DNA of 64,000 nt from Platynereis dumerilii (lineage: Eukaryota; Annelida; Polychaeta; Phyllodocida; Nereididae): contig JAPTHN010000013.1 of assembly GCA_026936325.1 (NCBI GenBank), positions 19,618,632 to 19,682,631 of the forward strand, in the 5' to 3' direction. Under the pieces are notes generated by a model, which saw only the letters and a program-made list of their open reading frames with translations, was not told the origin of the DNA and ran no database searches. Numbering within the stretch: the first letter of the stretch is position 1; every line of letters begins with the position of its first letter. Of this stretch, positions 21,005-33,700 are shown one piece after another. Position numbers and translations under genes: made by a program.

Positions 21005-24000
21005 GCAAGTTTGTCATAATTTTAGAAGAAATAAGCAAAGTGAATCTTCTTGCGATCTGATTCTTACTGCACAATTATTGTCTTTGTATTGTTATAAATT
21101 TAGACATGCAAAGCAACTATGGTTTGAGGAAGATGCGGATCTTTCAATTAAAAAAAATGAGTATGTAAATTGAATCTTGGAATGAGTAATAAAGCCATAA
21201 TAACCAAAAAATTACAAATGCCATTACTTAGATAATCTGACATCCAAGCAACATGTAGCTTACAGTACAACCATCATAAAATGGCTCGTCAGTTTGGATC
21301 GACACTTATCTATCGATCTGTGGTGATCCATGGCGATATTGGTTGATATGGAGTGATCGATCTGGAGTGATATGTTGCGATCTGTATCTATTAATCAAAA
21401 TTAATATTAAAAAATTTACTTTTCTGTACCAACTAACTTCTGGATATGTTTCCTTAATAAATATATTCAATTGTTAGATGGATTTTATCTGTTATCTGAC
21501 TTAATAATCCTAAATAATTGACATGATTGCTTTTCACTAAAAGTGGATTAGCAGATCACTACATATAGAGTTATATCATCTCAGATCACTACAGATCACT
21601 CTTTATCCGGATCACTATGGATCACTATGTTGAGCCATTTTAAGATGGTTGTACTGTACATGTAGAATGTTTCAGAAAATCAATTAGATGTACTGTAATT
21701 AACAGAGATGCATTCTAGACTATAGTGCTATAGATAGTACTGGAGTGTGAATGACCAGATATAGTTATCCAAATGTCTGCATTCAAGTGTTGTCAGTGAA
21801 ATGAGGAGTAATGTTGCATGACAGAATTATGTGGAAAATTTGGACAGCTGGAAGTGTAATGTTTGCGGGATCATAAGCTCAATATATGTAGTTGCCAATA
21901 AATAAACCAGTGCCTGTTTCTTCATAATACACCGCAGAGGCTTGTTGCAGTCACATCTAAACAGAATTATCCTATCATTATTCTAACTACCTGTCCAGTT
22001 ATAACTGACAACAAAGATTAATAATTAGTAGCCAGGACTATATCAAAATTAGCGGCTAGAACTTGAAACTTGACTATCTCTTCAACCACAATAAACAATA
22101 CATAATGATTATAAACATTTTTTCAGGGGCTACCATGGAAGTGGGGGAATTCAAGCAGATGTCAGTGGCAGTTTCATTTAAGAACAAGACCTTCCAATTG
22201 AGTCCTGAAATTCCAAGCAAAGAACTTGCATGTGCACTGATGTGTTTTGACTATGGAGATTGCATGGCTTTTGATTTTGACAAGATGTCAAAATGCACCA
22301 TAATGAGTGCTATTGAAGGAACAGTTGGCTCGGCTTCATCAGTTTTTCTAAAAACAAAAGGTATGCTAACATCTACCTTCTGGATTTTCAAAATAGATTG
22401 GTGTGCTGTGGTTCCTTTTTTAGAAGACTCGTATCTGCCATCATCAAGAAAATTCTTCTTAGTTGAGCAAAATGCACAAAAAATACTACATATTATAAAA
22501 AATGGCTTGTCAATTGGGATTGAAAAATATTTGTTGATCTCAAGTGATTTGTTGTTACCTTAATTTAATATCGTATCATTTTCTCAGCCTGTGCCTACGG
22601 TGGCAATCATCCTTCCAGTACTGTATGCTTCAACTCTTGCAGTGCTTTTCACCACTTGTGAGTTCCTCTGCCAGCCAGACCACTCATGGGTTTCGGTGGA
22701 CTGATCAACCACCCTGAGTGTTTGCATTTTATTTGTGGAAAAAAGATAAATCACTACCGTAGAACGGGGTGACTTTGAACAGCCTTTGAACACTTTTCCA
22801 AAAAAGATTGATACATTATGAATGCAAATTTAAATGAGATACTGGAAGTATTTTACTTCTGATTATATTCTACTAGAGTCTAGTTTCTTTCAACATAAAG
22901 TCATTGTGATTGAATTTTTCTTTTTCTTGATTTTGATGAATTAACTTAGTATACTTCTTCTTGCAAGATTCCATAGCCTGTGAACTTCTGTGGCCACAAC
23001 AGCACTGAATGACCCTGGCCTTATAAATATCTACCTTATTACGTCACTCAAATACTTTCAAAATCCACCAAAAATTTGTTGGAGGCTATCCAGAAAGACC
23101 AACAACAAATAATATAAGTGGATGATGTTGAATTTTAACCCTTTGGGGTGACTTTGAAAATCACAATTTAATGGGTGAACGCATATTTCACTATATTAGA
23201 CAATCATCTAGCTCCAAAGGCTCGGAAGTAGATCAAGAATAAAAAAGTCACAAAACATTAGAAAACCAGTGACAAGTTTTTAGGGAAAGCAATCAAGCCC
23301 TGCAAAATTCATAAATAAAGGTAAACATTTGTTTTCTGAGAATCGATGTTTTTCTTTCATTGCTCACTCTGTTCAAAGTCACCCCGGGTCTCGGGGTGAG
23401 TTTGAACGCCCATTCATCCACTGACACAGGCATATACATGATGTTTTTCTCAAAATGCCGATGCACAGGTTAACTAAATGCCAGGGCCAACATTTTATCC
23501 CATGAAATACCACATAGATCTTATAATTATATTTTTAAAGATAAGGGAATTGATGTAAAAACTGTTCAAAGTCACCCTGTATAATTATATGGTATCTATT
23601 TCTTCTACTTACAGATAAAACATTCAAAGCAGCAACCAAATCTTTGGAACTGCGCCTGGACTGCACTCAACTATGGCTTATTCCAAATACCCACAACCAG
23701 GCCACCTGTGCAGAAATGGCAAAATCCAATGAATTTGCCAATGCCTTGTCCTTTGACGAAACCAACATGAATTGTAGCATCCAACGGTGCTCTCAGAATG
23801 TCAACATTCCTGTTGTTGTGGTACCATCTGGTAACATTTCCATCATGTTCGAGACGGCATTCTACCCTAAAAGTAAGTCTTATAATTATGTCTGATTACA
23901 AAGTTTCAACAATGCAAACTGATCAATATTTTAGAAATATGTGATGATAGACCCATGTCATGCACTCTAAAAAATGTCGGGACAAAATTGGTTTTTTAGA

Positions 24001-26113
24001 TTCAAAATGGTTTTTTGAAAAACCTAATTTCAATGCAAAAAATCAACATGGATTTTTTAAAAAATCCATGTTGGTTTTTTGTATTGCAATTAGGTTTTTC
24101 AAAAAACCATTTTGAATCTAAAAAACCAATTTTGTCTGAAATTTTTTAGAGTGTGAGTGACAATGAGGGACTTGTATTGGGAATAAGCCCCAAAAAACCT
24201 TACATTTTGCTGATATGCGGAGTTATGATGCTCAATGGCTGTATAATTTGCCCAAAAGGCTTATAATTTGCCCAAAAGGCTTATAACTCACTGAAAGTAC
24301 TAAATCTCTTTGCGAAGTAGGCCTGTTCAGCACTATAGTGGATATTCAAAATGGGCAAAGCCACTCTTACTTTTCACTTTCACACATTTTGATTTTAAAA
24401 GGCTTCTTGAGGGATGTACTGATAATTGTTTTATTTTGTTTCAGCCTGTGTTGGAAGAGTATTGATATCAGCTGAACAAAATTTTGTAACAAATTGTGAA
24501 CATGCATGTAAGTAATCTTTCTGAGATTTTAAAGAAAAGTGATTTTTGTGTCAATGTGCCCATAGTTTGTAGAAATTTCATAGTACGTGTATACCAGCTT
24601 GTATTTCAGTCATGTATGAAACTGATCCATAGTACCCTTGGGGGGCGCTATTTACATTTTAAATACCCCCGCCCCACTTTTTTTGTTGGAAAAATATGGA
24701 AAAAGAAACTTGTTAAGGTAATGCACCTGTGGGCTTAATTTGGTTAGAGGCAGGAGAGACAATTTTAACTTTTTTCCTTTGACCATGTGGAGAAATTGTG
24801 CAAAATTTCAGCCAAATTGATTAATATTTAGAGGTGGCTCATCAAAGTTGAAGTTTTGCTATATTTTGCATTAATACGCCTATATCTGAATAGTAAAAAT
24901 TGTGTAAAATCATATTTTCCTTTCATTTGAAGCCTATAAGGCACTAACCAACTGAGGAAAAAGCAACATGACACTTGTTTGTATATCTTCCTCTCCAAAA
25001 AAGTGATTTGTCACTTATATCATTAAAATTGTTATGTCAATTGATGTGTATTGGGCGAAAATTTGGCCAAATTGGAACACCAATATAGATTAATTAAAAA
25101 AATATTCATGAATGTAAAAAGTTTCACTGATTTCATTTATATAAGTGGATCCGTCGCCCGGCTATAACTGCGTAACCAATTTACCATTTGTTCCCCCAGG
25201 GGCGTACCTAGACATGGCCTGAGGAACCAGGGCATGACACGGGGACTTGGCCTTAGGGGTTGCCATGGCTCAATGGCCCCTTCCCTAAATACTCCCAGTG
25301 TCCCCGCCCCACATTTTTTCATGAAAAATATGCCCCTGGTGCCTGTATGATTTGAAAGAAAGAAAGATATACTTATTTACAGTTGGGTTGAAAAACAAAA
25401 ACATAACCTAACCTGGTACTTGTACAGCCGAGTAGAACACGCTGTCACGCTGGTATGCGCAAACTTCAAATTTACAGTGTTAAAAGATTCAGGCCTTCAT
25501 AGTTGGGTGTCAGAGTCAGTGATCAGAGTGTGAGGTTTTTTCGGTGGAGTCCGGAGTGAAAATTTGATTTTAAGGTAGAGTCAGAGTCGAAGATGTCTCT
25601 GGTGACTCCTGAATGTAAAAAAAGTTCTGAAAATGGACAAAAAGCATTTACAACAAAATTATAATGAAGTAGTGCTATTCATTTTTATTCTGTTAACCAC
25701 ATGATATTTGCATGGAATTATGCCGAAAAGAACAGTCGTGTATCGGAGTCTCTGGTCATGTGACATTTTTTATTCCTGAGCTAATCAAATCACATTTCTC
25801 CTTCAAGCCAGATTGCTCAGAACTGGCCATGATATAATGTTTCTGATACTATCCTTTTTTCTCATCAGTGTACCAAATATAAAACATCAATATTTTACAG
25901 TTTTCCCGCATTTATTTATTAATTTTTTTTACAGACAGCTTGCGTGGATCGATTGCTACTGCCATCGCCAGTCTCTGCAAGAATGACAATAGCAATGCTG
26001 CCAATTACCAAATACATCAACAATTTTGTGGCATGAAGAGTTGTTCAAATGAACTGAAAATATCAGGATATCCATACCTATTCCGACTACTTTACAAGAT
26101 ACCAGAATATTGA
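20956..26113 (+). CDS. small secreted PAN/apple-like protein gene, 5-6 exons
   Basis: Exons: 20,956-21,004; 22,127-22,360; optional 22,588-22,641; 23,615-23,872; 24,445-24,507; 25,935-26,113. Without the optional exon the product is 260 residues. Residues 1-17 (MDASTLAVLSILFLIQG) look like a signal peptide. Residues 25-94 resemble a PAN/apple domain: Cys52-x3-Cys56-x5-Cys62, MAFDFD, then Cys73. Exon 4 gives a degenerate second PAN-like segment (CAEMAKSNEFANALSFDETN, then NCSIQRC). Exons 5 and 6 add Cys-containing tails ending in LLYKIPEY. Every intron is phase 1, as in shuffled extracellular modules, and all acceptors have pyrimidine tracts. The first donor is GC (AAG/GCAAGT); the others are GT. 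PAN domains usually bind protein or carbohydrate; the specific role is unknown. The introns hold at least three MITEs. I do not recognise an exact orthologue. Confidence 0.75.
21263..21656. mobile_element. MITE in PAN intron 1
   Basis: Ends CAGTACAACCATCATAAAAT and the matching inverted right end, with TA outside each (21,261-21,262 and 21,657-21,658). The body is full of GATC(A)CTA-type and GATCTG-type short repeats. No transposase frame; Tc1/mariner-type by target site. Confidence 0.85.
22127..22360 (+). CDS. PAN gene exon 2 (PAN/apple-like domain)
   Basis: Acceptor TTTTTTCAG/GGGCT and donor AAAAG/GTATGC, phase 1 to phase 1. Contains ACALMCFDYGDCMAFDFD and SKCTIM, the core cysteine pattern of the PAN fold. 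Confidence 0.8.
22588..22641 (+). CDS. possible PAN gene exon 3 (54 nt, uncertain)
   Basis: Acceptor ATTTTCTCAG is good and the phase-1 reading gives ACAYGGNHPSSTVCFNSC. A donor GTGCTT after 22,641 keeps phase 1 but is weak; the strong donor GTGAGT at 22,658 would shift frame. Exon 2 also joins exon 4 in frame without it, so this may be an alternative or decayed exon. Confidence 0.4.
22765..23579. mobile_element. non-autonomous TIR element in PAN intron 3
   Basis: Ends CGGGGTGACTTTGAACAG and CTGTTCAAAGTCACCCTG form an 18-bp inverted repeat with one mismatch. TA follows on the right; AA precedes on the left, probably a decayed TA. Related GGGTGACTTTGAA strings recur internally near 23,146 and 23,366. 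No transposase. Confidence 0.8.
23615..23872 (+). CDS. PAN gene exon 4
   Basis: Acceptor CTTCTACTTACAG, donor AAAA/GTAAGT, 258 nt, phase 1 at both ends. Encodes a Cys-poor PAN-like segment with cysteines at LDC, ATC, MNC and QRC. Confidence 0.8.
23963..24153. mobile_element. near-perfect palindromic MITE in PAN intron 4
   Basis: The 191 bases fold almost end to end: CACTCTAAAAAAT at the left, ATTTTTTAGAGTG at the right, with GGTTTTTTAGATTCAAAATG arms. Related copies at 28,515-28,607 (lacks its left end) and 29,857-29,992. Confidence 0.9.
24445..24507 (+). CDS. PAN gene exon 5
   Basis: Acceptor TTTTGTTTCAG, donor GCAT/GTAAGT, 63 nt, phase 1 at both ends. Encodes CVGRVLISAEQNFVTNCEHA. Confidence 0.75.
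25935..26113 (+). CDS. PAN gene exon 6 (C-terminus and stop)
   Basis: Acceptor after TTTTTTTTACAG. Reads YSLRGSIATAIASLCKNDNS, then FCGMKSC, and ends LLYKIPEY with TGA at 26,111. Using the next AG, 4 bases on, would give a different frame with a shorter product. Confidence 0.75.
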
Positions 26114-26446
26114 AAATGTTATGCATGAATGAGCTGCTGCAAAAAGAAATATTAAGCAGAAAACATAAAATCCACTTAGTGAGGGTATGACCTCTACTTA
26201 AGGTGACCATAATATCTAAACGGGGTGGCGGGAGCTTGGAGCTTTCCTTAATGGGAAATCATTTATTGTGCAATAATGGTGAAAGTAATTATTTATATTT
26301 TGACGACGTGACATCCTCAGATATTTGTTTCTGAATCAATCAACATCACGGCCCGATTTCACCAACATGTTTGGACCAGTCAAGTGCAAAAAACATTTCA
26401 CCAACATCTGAGTTTTACAAACTTTAAAGAGCTGAAAGATACAACA

Positions 26447-26452
26447 AATAAA
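26447..26452 (+). terminator. polyadenylation signal of the PAN gene
   Basis: AATAAA lies 334 bases after the stop codon, the first good signal downstream. Confidence 0.45.
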
Positions 26453-27262
26453 GGTAATTTAGTTTCAACTGCTATGCGTTGAGTGCATAGGTATTTGCTA
26501 CTCTCAGTCAGTTGAAATGTGTAAAAGTATTTATTTTAAAATAAGTGATTAAAAATTAAATTTCAGTATTCCACATGGAAATTGCTTGTACATATTTTCA
26601 CCTACTTTCATGGTCAAAATGCAAACAAACCTACTTGGGACATGTCTCAATTAGACAGCTGGAAGAGACTCGGGTCCAAACACATTTCACCAACTTTTTG
26701 AACACCAGTCTGAAAACAAGAGAGACTGGAAAGCTGTTAGCATGATTCTTCGGACTTAAGCCTGTTTGTTACTGTTGTTAACTGTTTTGGAGACCTGTTA
26801 TACATGGTAAAGCAAGCTTAGTCTCTTATTGCCTTGCGCATTCGATAAACAGGGGGAAATTTCAAGTGGCAAAGAGGGAGGGGGTTAGGGGGTTGCTAAC
26901 CCCCCCCCCCCACCTCAACATTGACCTTTATAATAAATTAAAATATTTATTTTCTTTTTCATTCTTCGCTCTCCCCCTTCTGATGTTTTCTGAATCCCCC
27001 TCTGCATCGGATGAAATGTTAATCAGCTGCCCCTTGCATCAGTGTCTGTGATAGGCAAGTAAAATATCCCTCTTATGGGGCAAAAGTGTAACATGTCAAG
27101 GACTCCCTCCACATTTTAAATAATTTTTGTAAATACCAGCTATACCGTGGAAATTAATAAATCAATCAATCGATCAATCAATCTTCTCCCATCTCAAGAA
27201 TCAACCCTTGTGAGCACCAAGAACTGGGCTTAGAGAGCTGCACTTACCATATTTATCTATCA

Positions 27263-27314
<52 letters not shown>

Positions 27315-28514
27315 GTCTATCTATCTATCGATCCATCTATCTATCTACTGTATCTATCTATCTATCTATCAAGAGGCAGGTACATTGGTATATCAGTTAC
27401 AAAAAGTATATTAACAGAAATTGTAGCTATTCTTTTCAAACAATAATCAGCTTTAGAACTCTTAAATGTTCCATATAAAACCATTTTGTCAACAATGCAG
27501 AACATGTTGTGAGGTATATCAGTTGTCTTTGATAGCCAAACAAAAGGAAGATTCATGACCAGCCTCAGAATGATGACATTGTCTTGCTCTCAGTCAATGA
27601 AGCACATTTGAATGATACATACTTATTGCATGGATAATAAATACTTATTATTATTTCTTGGAACTTTTATTATGCGGTTACAAAGTATATAAGTGTTTCA
27701 AAAGTTTCATCTTACTCATATGTGAATTGTAAGCCCAATAGGGCTTGGGCTAGTTCCTCAAGCCACTTCATGTAAATAAATCCTTGCTCTCATCACTGGA
27801 TTAAATATTGTGTGATTTAATTACACTGCACTGTTTAACTTGGAGACCCAAATCTCTCAGTGATCATATTTGGTCTCCAAGTTACTGCCAATGGGAGTCA
27901 CCGGGTGACCAGTTTTTTTTCATGGATTTTCAATGCGTATATAAATTTCTTCATTCGTTTCCATTTGTGTGTCAAAAATGTTAATCAATCTATCTGTTCA
28001 TGGAAATTCAATGTAAGAGAGATCATATAAAAGTTTTTAAAGAGATTGTTGACTTTGCATATTTTTTCTAGGATTATAGATTGCAGGTATCAACTTCTGA
28101 TGAAACTGCATCTTAACATATCATTAAGGTTGGGAATTTGATATGCAAAAATAGTGGAATGCTGCACGATGAAAACTGCACTACGTGTGTCATCATGTTA
28201 ATAATTTGTCATAAGCATACCTAATTCTTTCAATGTTAATTTGACTTGAAGTGACTCATACCTTTTCCATGGCCTTTTCTTGATCATGACTAATAGAACA
28301 GCCTCCATGTTTCCCATGTTGAATGTGGAGAAGATGACACTTCATCAGCTATCATGAGTCACGAAGTGCCATTTTCACAGTGCAACTATCTGCTCTTTTT
28401 GCATATTAAATTTCCTGACTGTAAGCCTGTACCAAGTTTTCTTTCAATGAGACACAATCAAACATCTCATACATTTTATCAACTGCCTCTAAACTTCTCT
28501 GGGAGTTGCCTGCA
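26453..28514. other. no gene seen; microsatellite and LINE-like tail
   Basis: Contains a C-run near 26,900, a tail AATAAATCAATCAATCGATC near 27,160 resembling a non-LTR retrotransposon 3' end, and a (TATC)n array at about 27,258-27,370. No supported coding sequence. Confidence 0.55.
27258..27370. repeat. TATC microsatellite
   Basis: Over 20 TATC units with a few variants. Confidence 0.95.
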
Positions 28515-28607
28515 GACAAAATTAGTTTTTTAGATTCAGAAATTGGGTTTTTCAAAAAACCATTTTGAATCTAAAAAACCAATTTTGTCCCGAAATTTTT
28601 TAGAGTG
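28515..28607. mobile_element. truncated copy of the palindromic MITE
   Basis: Matches the arms and right end (TTTTTTAGAGTG) of the element at 23,963-24,153 but lacks the left terminus and centre. Confidence 0.85.
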
Positions 28608-28873
28608 TGGATCAGGTGAGTTGAAAATATTTCTGCAAGAATTATGAAGCTCTTGTCTAATAGCTTTATAACGGTATTCTGTAAAGTGACAGGGAAGTGA
28701 AGAGACATTTATTCATAAAAAAAGGGCAAACATATTTGCAGCCCACCATGGCCACCAAGGAAGAGAAAATCAAGAAGTAACATTATGATGAGCCATGCAT
28801 GCAGCCAAAATGAGCATCTACCATTCAGTTGGGTTTTAGAGACCTGCTCATAAAATACAGCAAAAAACACATA

Positions 28874-29415
28874 GAGTAGGTCAGGGCATGCGGCCCCCCT
28901 CAACTTCGAGGTGCGATTTGACCTACTTTTTATGGACGATTATTTGAATGCTTATGCTGTCAGAAAGGGATCAGTTGACTCTACTAATAACTAGTGAAAC
29001 AAATGTCTACCAAGTTTAATAAAGGATTTACGACCATTTTTGTAAAAAAATTAAAATGGCCTTCTTACCCCACCCATAGGGCAAGAAGCTCCCCTATTAT
29101 AATCCTATTGCAATTTTTTTTGCAAGCGCATTCAGCCTAAAGTTATTTCCAAAGGTTCCTTTATCATTTTTAAGGTATTATATCGATGGTGAAAGTGCAA
29201 AACCTTGTATGTCAAAAAAAGCTGTTTAATTTTTTCGTTTCTTTAATTTCTACTATGGTTTGGTGCTGTTTGTCCTGAAAATTTGTGACGTCACCTAAAA
29301 CGCCTATAGCTTCAATTAATCCTATCAATAGATAAACGCACCAAAATTGTAAGTTTGGATATAAGCCTGGGGGGGCCTCTCACCTAATACCCGGGCTTCT
29401 TGCCCTGACCTACTC
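28874..29415. mobile_element. MITE inserted in unit R copy A
   Basis: Ends GAGTAGGTCAGGGCA and TGCCCTGACCTACTC are perfect 15-bp inverted repeats, flanked by TA on both sides (28,872 and 29,416). 542 bp, no coding frame. Related R copies lack it. Confidence 0.9.
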
Positions 29416-29856
29416 TACTTATTAAACAAACAACATATTTTTGCGACATGCATATGACCCCATGCATATAAGGCAGGTTAACAGAATAGATCTGTAACTT
29501 CTTGAATATTTGCTGTATCTACATAATTATTACCGACTATGATAACCTGACTTTGGAAATAGGACTCTCTTGGATGGACATGAGTGTAGTGTAGCTACTG
29601 AATGGTGGACATTCATTTTGGCAATATGACAAATAGACACGTAGCAGAAATAGGGCAAACCGTGTACCAAGAAAGAGAAAATCAGGAAATAACATATGAT
29701 AAGCCAGGAAATTAGTGGCCTGACATCAAGCAGACTGTGATGACCTATTTCCCCTTTGGTGTTTCCATTTCCTTTTAATCATTGGGGTACCACAACTAAA
29801 AAGATGAGCACAAAATATGGTGCAAAACACCATTTATCATTTTATGATAGACAGTA

Positions 29857-29992
29857 CACTCTAAAAAATGTCGGGACAAAACCAACATGGATTTTTAAAA
29901 AAATCCATATTGGTTTTTTGCATTGAAATTTGGTTTTTCAAAAAACCATTATGAATCTAAAAAACCAATTTTGTCTGAAATTTTTTAGAGTG
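29857..29992. mobile_element. palindromic MITE inserted in unit R copy A
   Basis: Same family as 23,963-24,153. TA at 29,855-29,856 and 29,993-29,994 is the target duplication: the unoccupied site in copy B (about 43,515-43,535) reads GATAGATGGTAGGTGTAGAA with a single TA. Confidence 0.92.
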
Positions 29993-30710
29993 TATGTGTA
30001 GAACAGCACCCTCCCTGCTGTGTGATTCGTCTGTAATTAACCAGGTGTCAGGACCAACATGAAAGTTCTCTTAGCGCTATTTGTGCATCTCTCACTTGCA
30101 GCCAACTGCCAAATGGAAATGAGATGGAGGCATGACTGCATGGCAGCAAATAGTGTTTGGGGAACTTACCATGCTTCAGTTTGAATTACTTCAAGGCTGA
30201 CATATATAATTTTATATATGCAGGCATCAAATACCTCATCAGTGTTTCACTGTGCATCAGATAATTTACCTTTTCATGCTAAGCAACATCCAGTTGTCAT
30301 GTTGCTCTTGAAAATCAAGTAAAATTCATGATTGGTAAAAATGCCAAGACTCATTCTATACTTGTTTTACCAACTTGATCTGCTACTTGTAAACCAATGG
30401 CTTCTGTGACTGTATGCAAAAGCAAGGTAGTGTAATGTTTGCCCTGTAACTTACTACCGAAAGACAGAATGGCAAGAAGCAGCCGTTTCTTGGGCTGTAA
30501 AAGGCAACCCAATGGAAATGTTGGGCAGTTCTGTTCCAGTCCAATGCACTGTAAAGCGGGTGCAGTGACCTGTTGTTATGTATTGTAATTACAGCTGGGC
30601 AATTTAAGCTGAACTTGATGGGATGACTATTTCCTTGGATTTCCTTTTCTTTCTTAAATAAATGAAGCAATGAATCTCTGATGGAGACTGCTGAAGCATT
30701 CTTAGAATTA

Positions 30711-33700
30711 GACTGGCGGGATTTTTGAAAAATGGCTTTATTTAGAGAGGTACGAGCATTTTGGGGTAAAAGTCGGGAACCCATCTTTATAGCATATTTC
30801 AGGTATGCCGATTCCGAAAAAACCGGTTCCCAAGCGATATTCCGGGTCCTTCACCTCCTAATTTGCATAACAAAATGGCCGCCAAATTAGCAATTTTTTT
30901 ATCGTTTTAAAGCAGTAACCTTCAATATACTACTTTTTATGAAAGCAAAAAAGGCAAACTAAGTGGCTCAATCCATGTTATGAAGACCAAGGAATACTCA
31001 CACCATGTTAGAATCAATTATACAAGTTTGATGGTTATTGATATGCAAATTAGTAGCCGCCATTATACAAAAATGCCTTATCTTCAATAACTTCCTTACT
31101 AATCAAGCAAATTTAACAAATTAAAGTTCTATACCCATGTTTTAAGGGTCAATGAAGAATGTTGAACCATCTATTAAGTCATAACACTCATCCAATATTA
31201 ATTATGCAAGAAAAATGGTCATTAGTATGTTAATTAGCAATGAAATATTACAGAAAATACCAATCTTTACAGTGTTGTCTCTGCTAATCCAGGAATCTTT
31301 ACAAATTAAAGGTCTATACCAATGTTTTAAAGTCTATGAAGATAAAGAACTTATTCATAAAGTCATGACTCTCATCAAATATTAATAATGGAAAAACGCG
31401 CTTCAAATATTAATAATGGAAAAACAATTGTCATTAGTATGCTAATTAGCATGACATATTTCAGAAGAATAGATTTCATTATATCGATGCTGCTAATCCT
31501 GCAAACTTTACAAAATAAAATGTATATGCCAATATTTTAAGGATCAATGAAGAATTCATTGACAAAGTCCTTATATTCATCTGATGTTAGTGTCATAAGA
31601 ATTCTTATACCTTTCCTACGCATCAAGCAAACTTAAGCAAATGAAGTCCTCCAACAATTTTAGTTTTTTCAAAGTTAGTCTGCAATACTTCAAAGGTCAA
31701 TGCAGGTCATGAACTCATTCAAAACATAATTAAGTTTGCTGGATTAGCCAGGAAGATTAGGGCTGTAGCTGGAATTCTGTTTCGGGGTAGGCGAAGTTAG
31801 GCAGGAGCTCCAATTATTGAGCAGTGTCTCATGGCCCGAAATGCCTTCTAAGCAATCTGAAGCACCAATTCCCCCATAAAAGACATGGAATCACTGTATT
31901 ATCATTTTATGTAGTGTCCAAATTAGTAAAGTTTTTTTTTTTTAATGTCATACAAATATTAAATGCTTCGAATTAAACAGTCATCAAGTTTATGAGTAAA
32001 ATAAAGAAGGGCATAACAATTCAAATTGTTATTATTTGGTACTCTGTGTGGGATCAGATTCAGCAAAGAAATTTGAAAACTCAATTATATTATGCCTTCT
32101 TCATGGCTGTTCCCTCTCAATAACTCTTGCCTCCTCTCAAAAGATCTTGCCTCATCTCTAGCTCTTAATTGCCTCCTTCATCGCATTCTCCGTCCTTTCC
32201 AGTGACCCCAATCTCTATAATCTCCCTTTCCGCCTCCATCCGAGCTCTTCCCTTCTGCCTGATAGCTCCTGTCTCCCACCTGACTGCCTCCTCCTAGCTC
32301 TTGCCTCCACAACAGCCATTCTCTCCTCTCTCTGACTTCTGTGTTCTCCCACTCAGCGCCCGATCCGAAGTTTTTCCAACAGCTTTTGCTTTGTCAAATT
32401 GTGTTTCCTACCTCTCTGCTCATCTTTCTTTTTCCTCCACGATATCTGCATTCTCCTCTGCCTCCTGCCTAACTTCTGCCTCCTGCCTAACTCCTGCCTC
32501 CTGCCTAACTCCTGCCTCCCTACTCAATAGCTCATCTGTTCCCCTTTCACTGTCTACTTCTTAGCTCCTTCCTGATATTGGTTTCCTCCTCCCTGCATTG
32601 CCTCCTACCCATCGGCTCTCCCCTCTTCTGTCTGCTTCCACTAGCTCTTGCCTCCTCCCCCAGAGTGGTTCTTCAATAACTATCTGGCTACTGCTAACTA
32701 AATGACTCCTCCTTCCCTGCTTGCTCCCAGTTTCTCTTGGTACCCTCCTCCTCCCTTGTCGCGCAAGTGTCTCCATCAAGTGGTCCTATTAGAGTATCTC
32801 CTGACCATCCCTACCTTTCTCTCTCACTATCAGTGTTCCATGCACACATCAAATTGTTTTATTAAAAAAATGAATACACTGTCTGCTCTTCGTGTAGGCT
32901 TCACTGTTATAAGGGGAAAGTAGCAGTTTTATGATAGTAGGAGTGTCAGTATTGCCTGAGAATATTTTGGCGTATTGGGAGTAGCAAGGTGACTTCATTT
33001 CTGAGTTGAGGGATCTTCCAATAATGCATATGATATCATCTTGATACACCCAGTCAGGAAGATATGATGGGACCTTCGCTGAATTTCAAGGCCAGCATGT
33101 GCCATCATGGATTGAGTCCCTGAAAATTCTGAAGAGACACCTTTTTCCGCAAATATGGCATCGCTGATAATCACACAAATAACTGTTATTCTTGCATTAT
33201 TAATGTATTATGAGTTTATGGCTTTATGAATGAGTTTTTTACCCTTGAGCCAGTGGTATGGAAGTTTTCTTTGCAAAATTTGTTGGATTAGTAAGGCAGA
33301 TATTAAGAAAAACATTTTGCTTATTAGTATATATATATATATATATATATATGTACAAACGACGATTATTCTTGTATAAATTATATCTTATGAATGTCAT
33401 GACTTTATAAATAAATTCAATATCCCTTAACTCTTTTAGCTTTGGTACTGAAGTTTTAAATGTAAAGTAGGCTGGATTAGCAGAGAGGATATGAAAAAAT
33501 TTTCTCTGTAATATTTCTTCACTATTTAGCATACTAATGAATATCATTTTTCCATAATTAATATTTTATTAGTGTTATCATTTTATAAATAAGTTCATTA
33601 TCTTCATTGACTCTCAAAATATTGATAAAGCACTTTAATTGTAAAGTTTGCTGGATTAGCAGGGAAGATACACTAAGAAGTTTGTTATTTTCTGTAATAT

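Larger units (their letters stand above)
28690..30710 (+). repeat. unit R, copy A, 5' part
   Basis: Homologous to 42,240-44,700 (same strand), 51,350-53,101 (opposite strand) and 61,500-62,880 (opposite strand). It includes a signal-peptide-like start at 30,059 (MKVLLALFVHLSLAANCQ) in a 41-codon frame, and at 30,467 a 39-codon frame starting MARSSRFLGCKRQPNG and ending CCYVL. Two MITEs interrupt it, and it breaks at the foldback element starting at 30,711. Whether R is a decayed gene family or a mobile element is unresolved. Confidence 0.75.
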
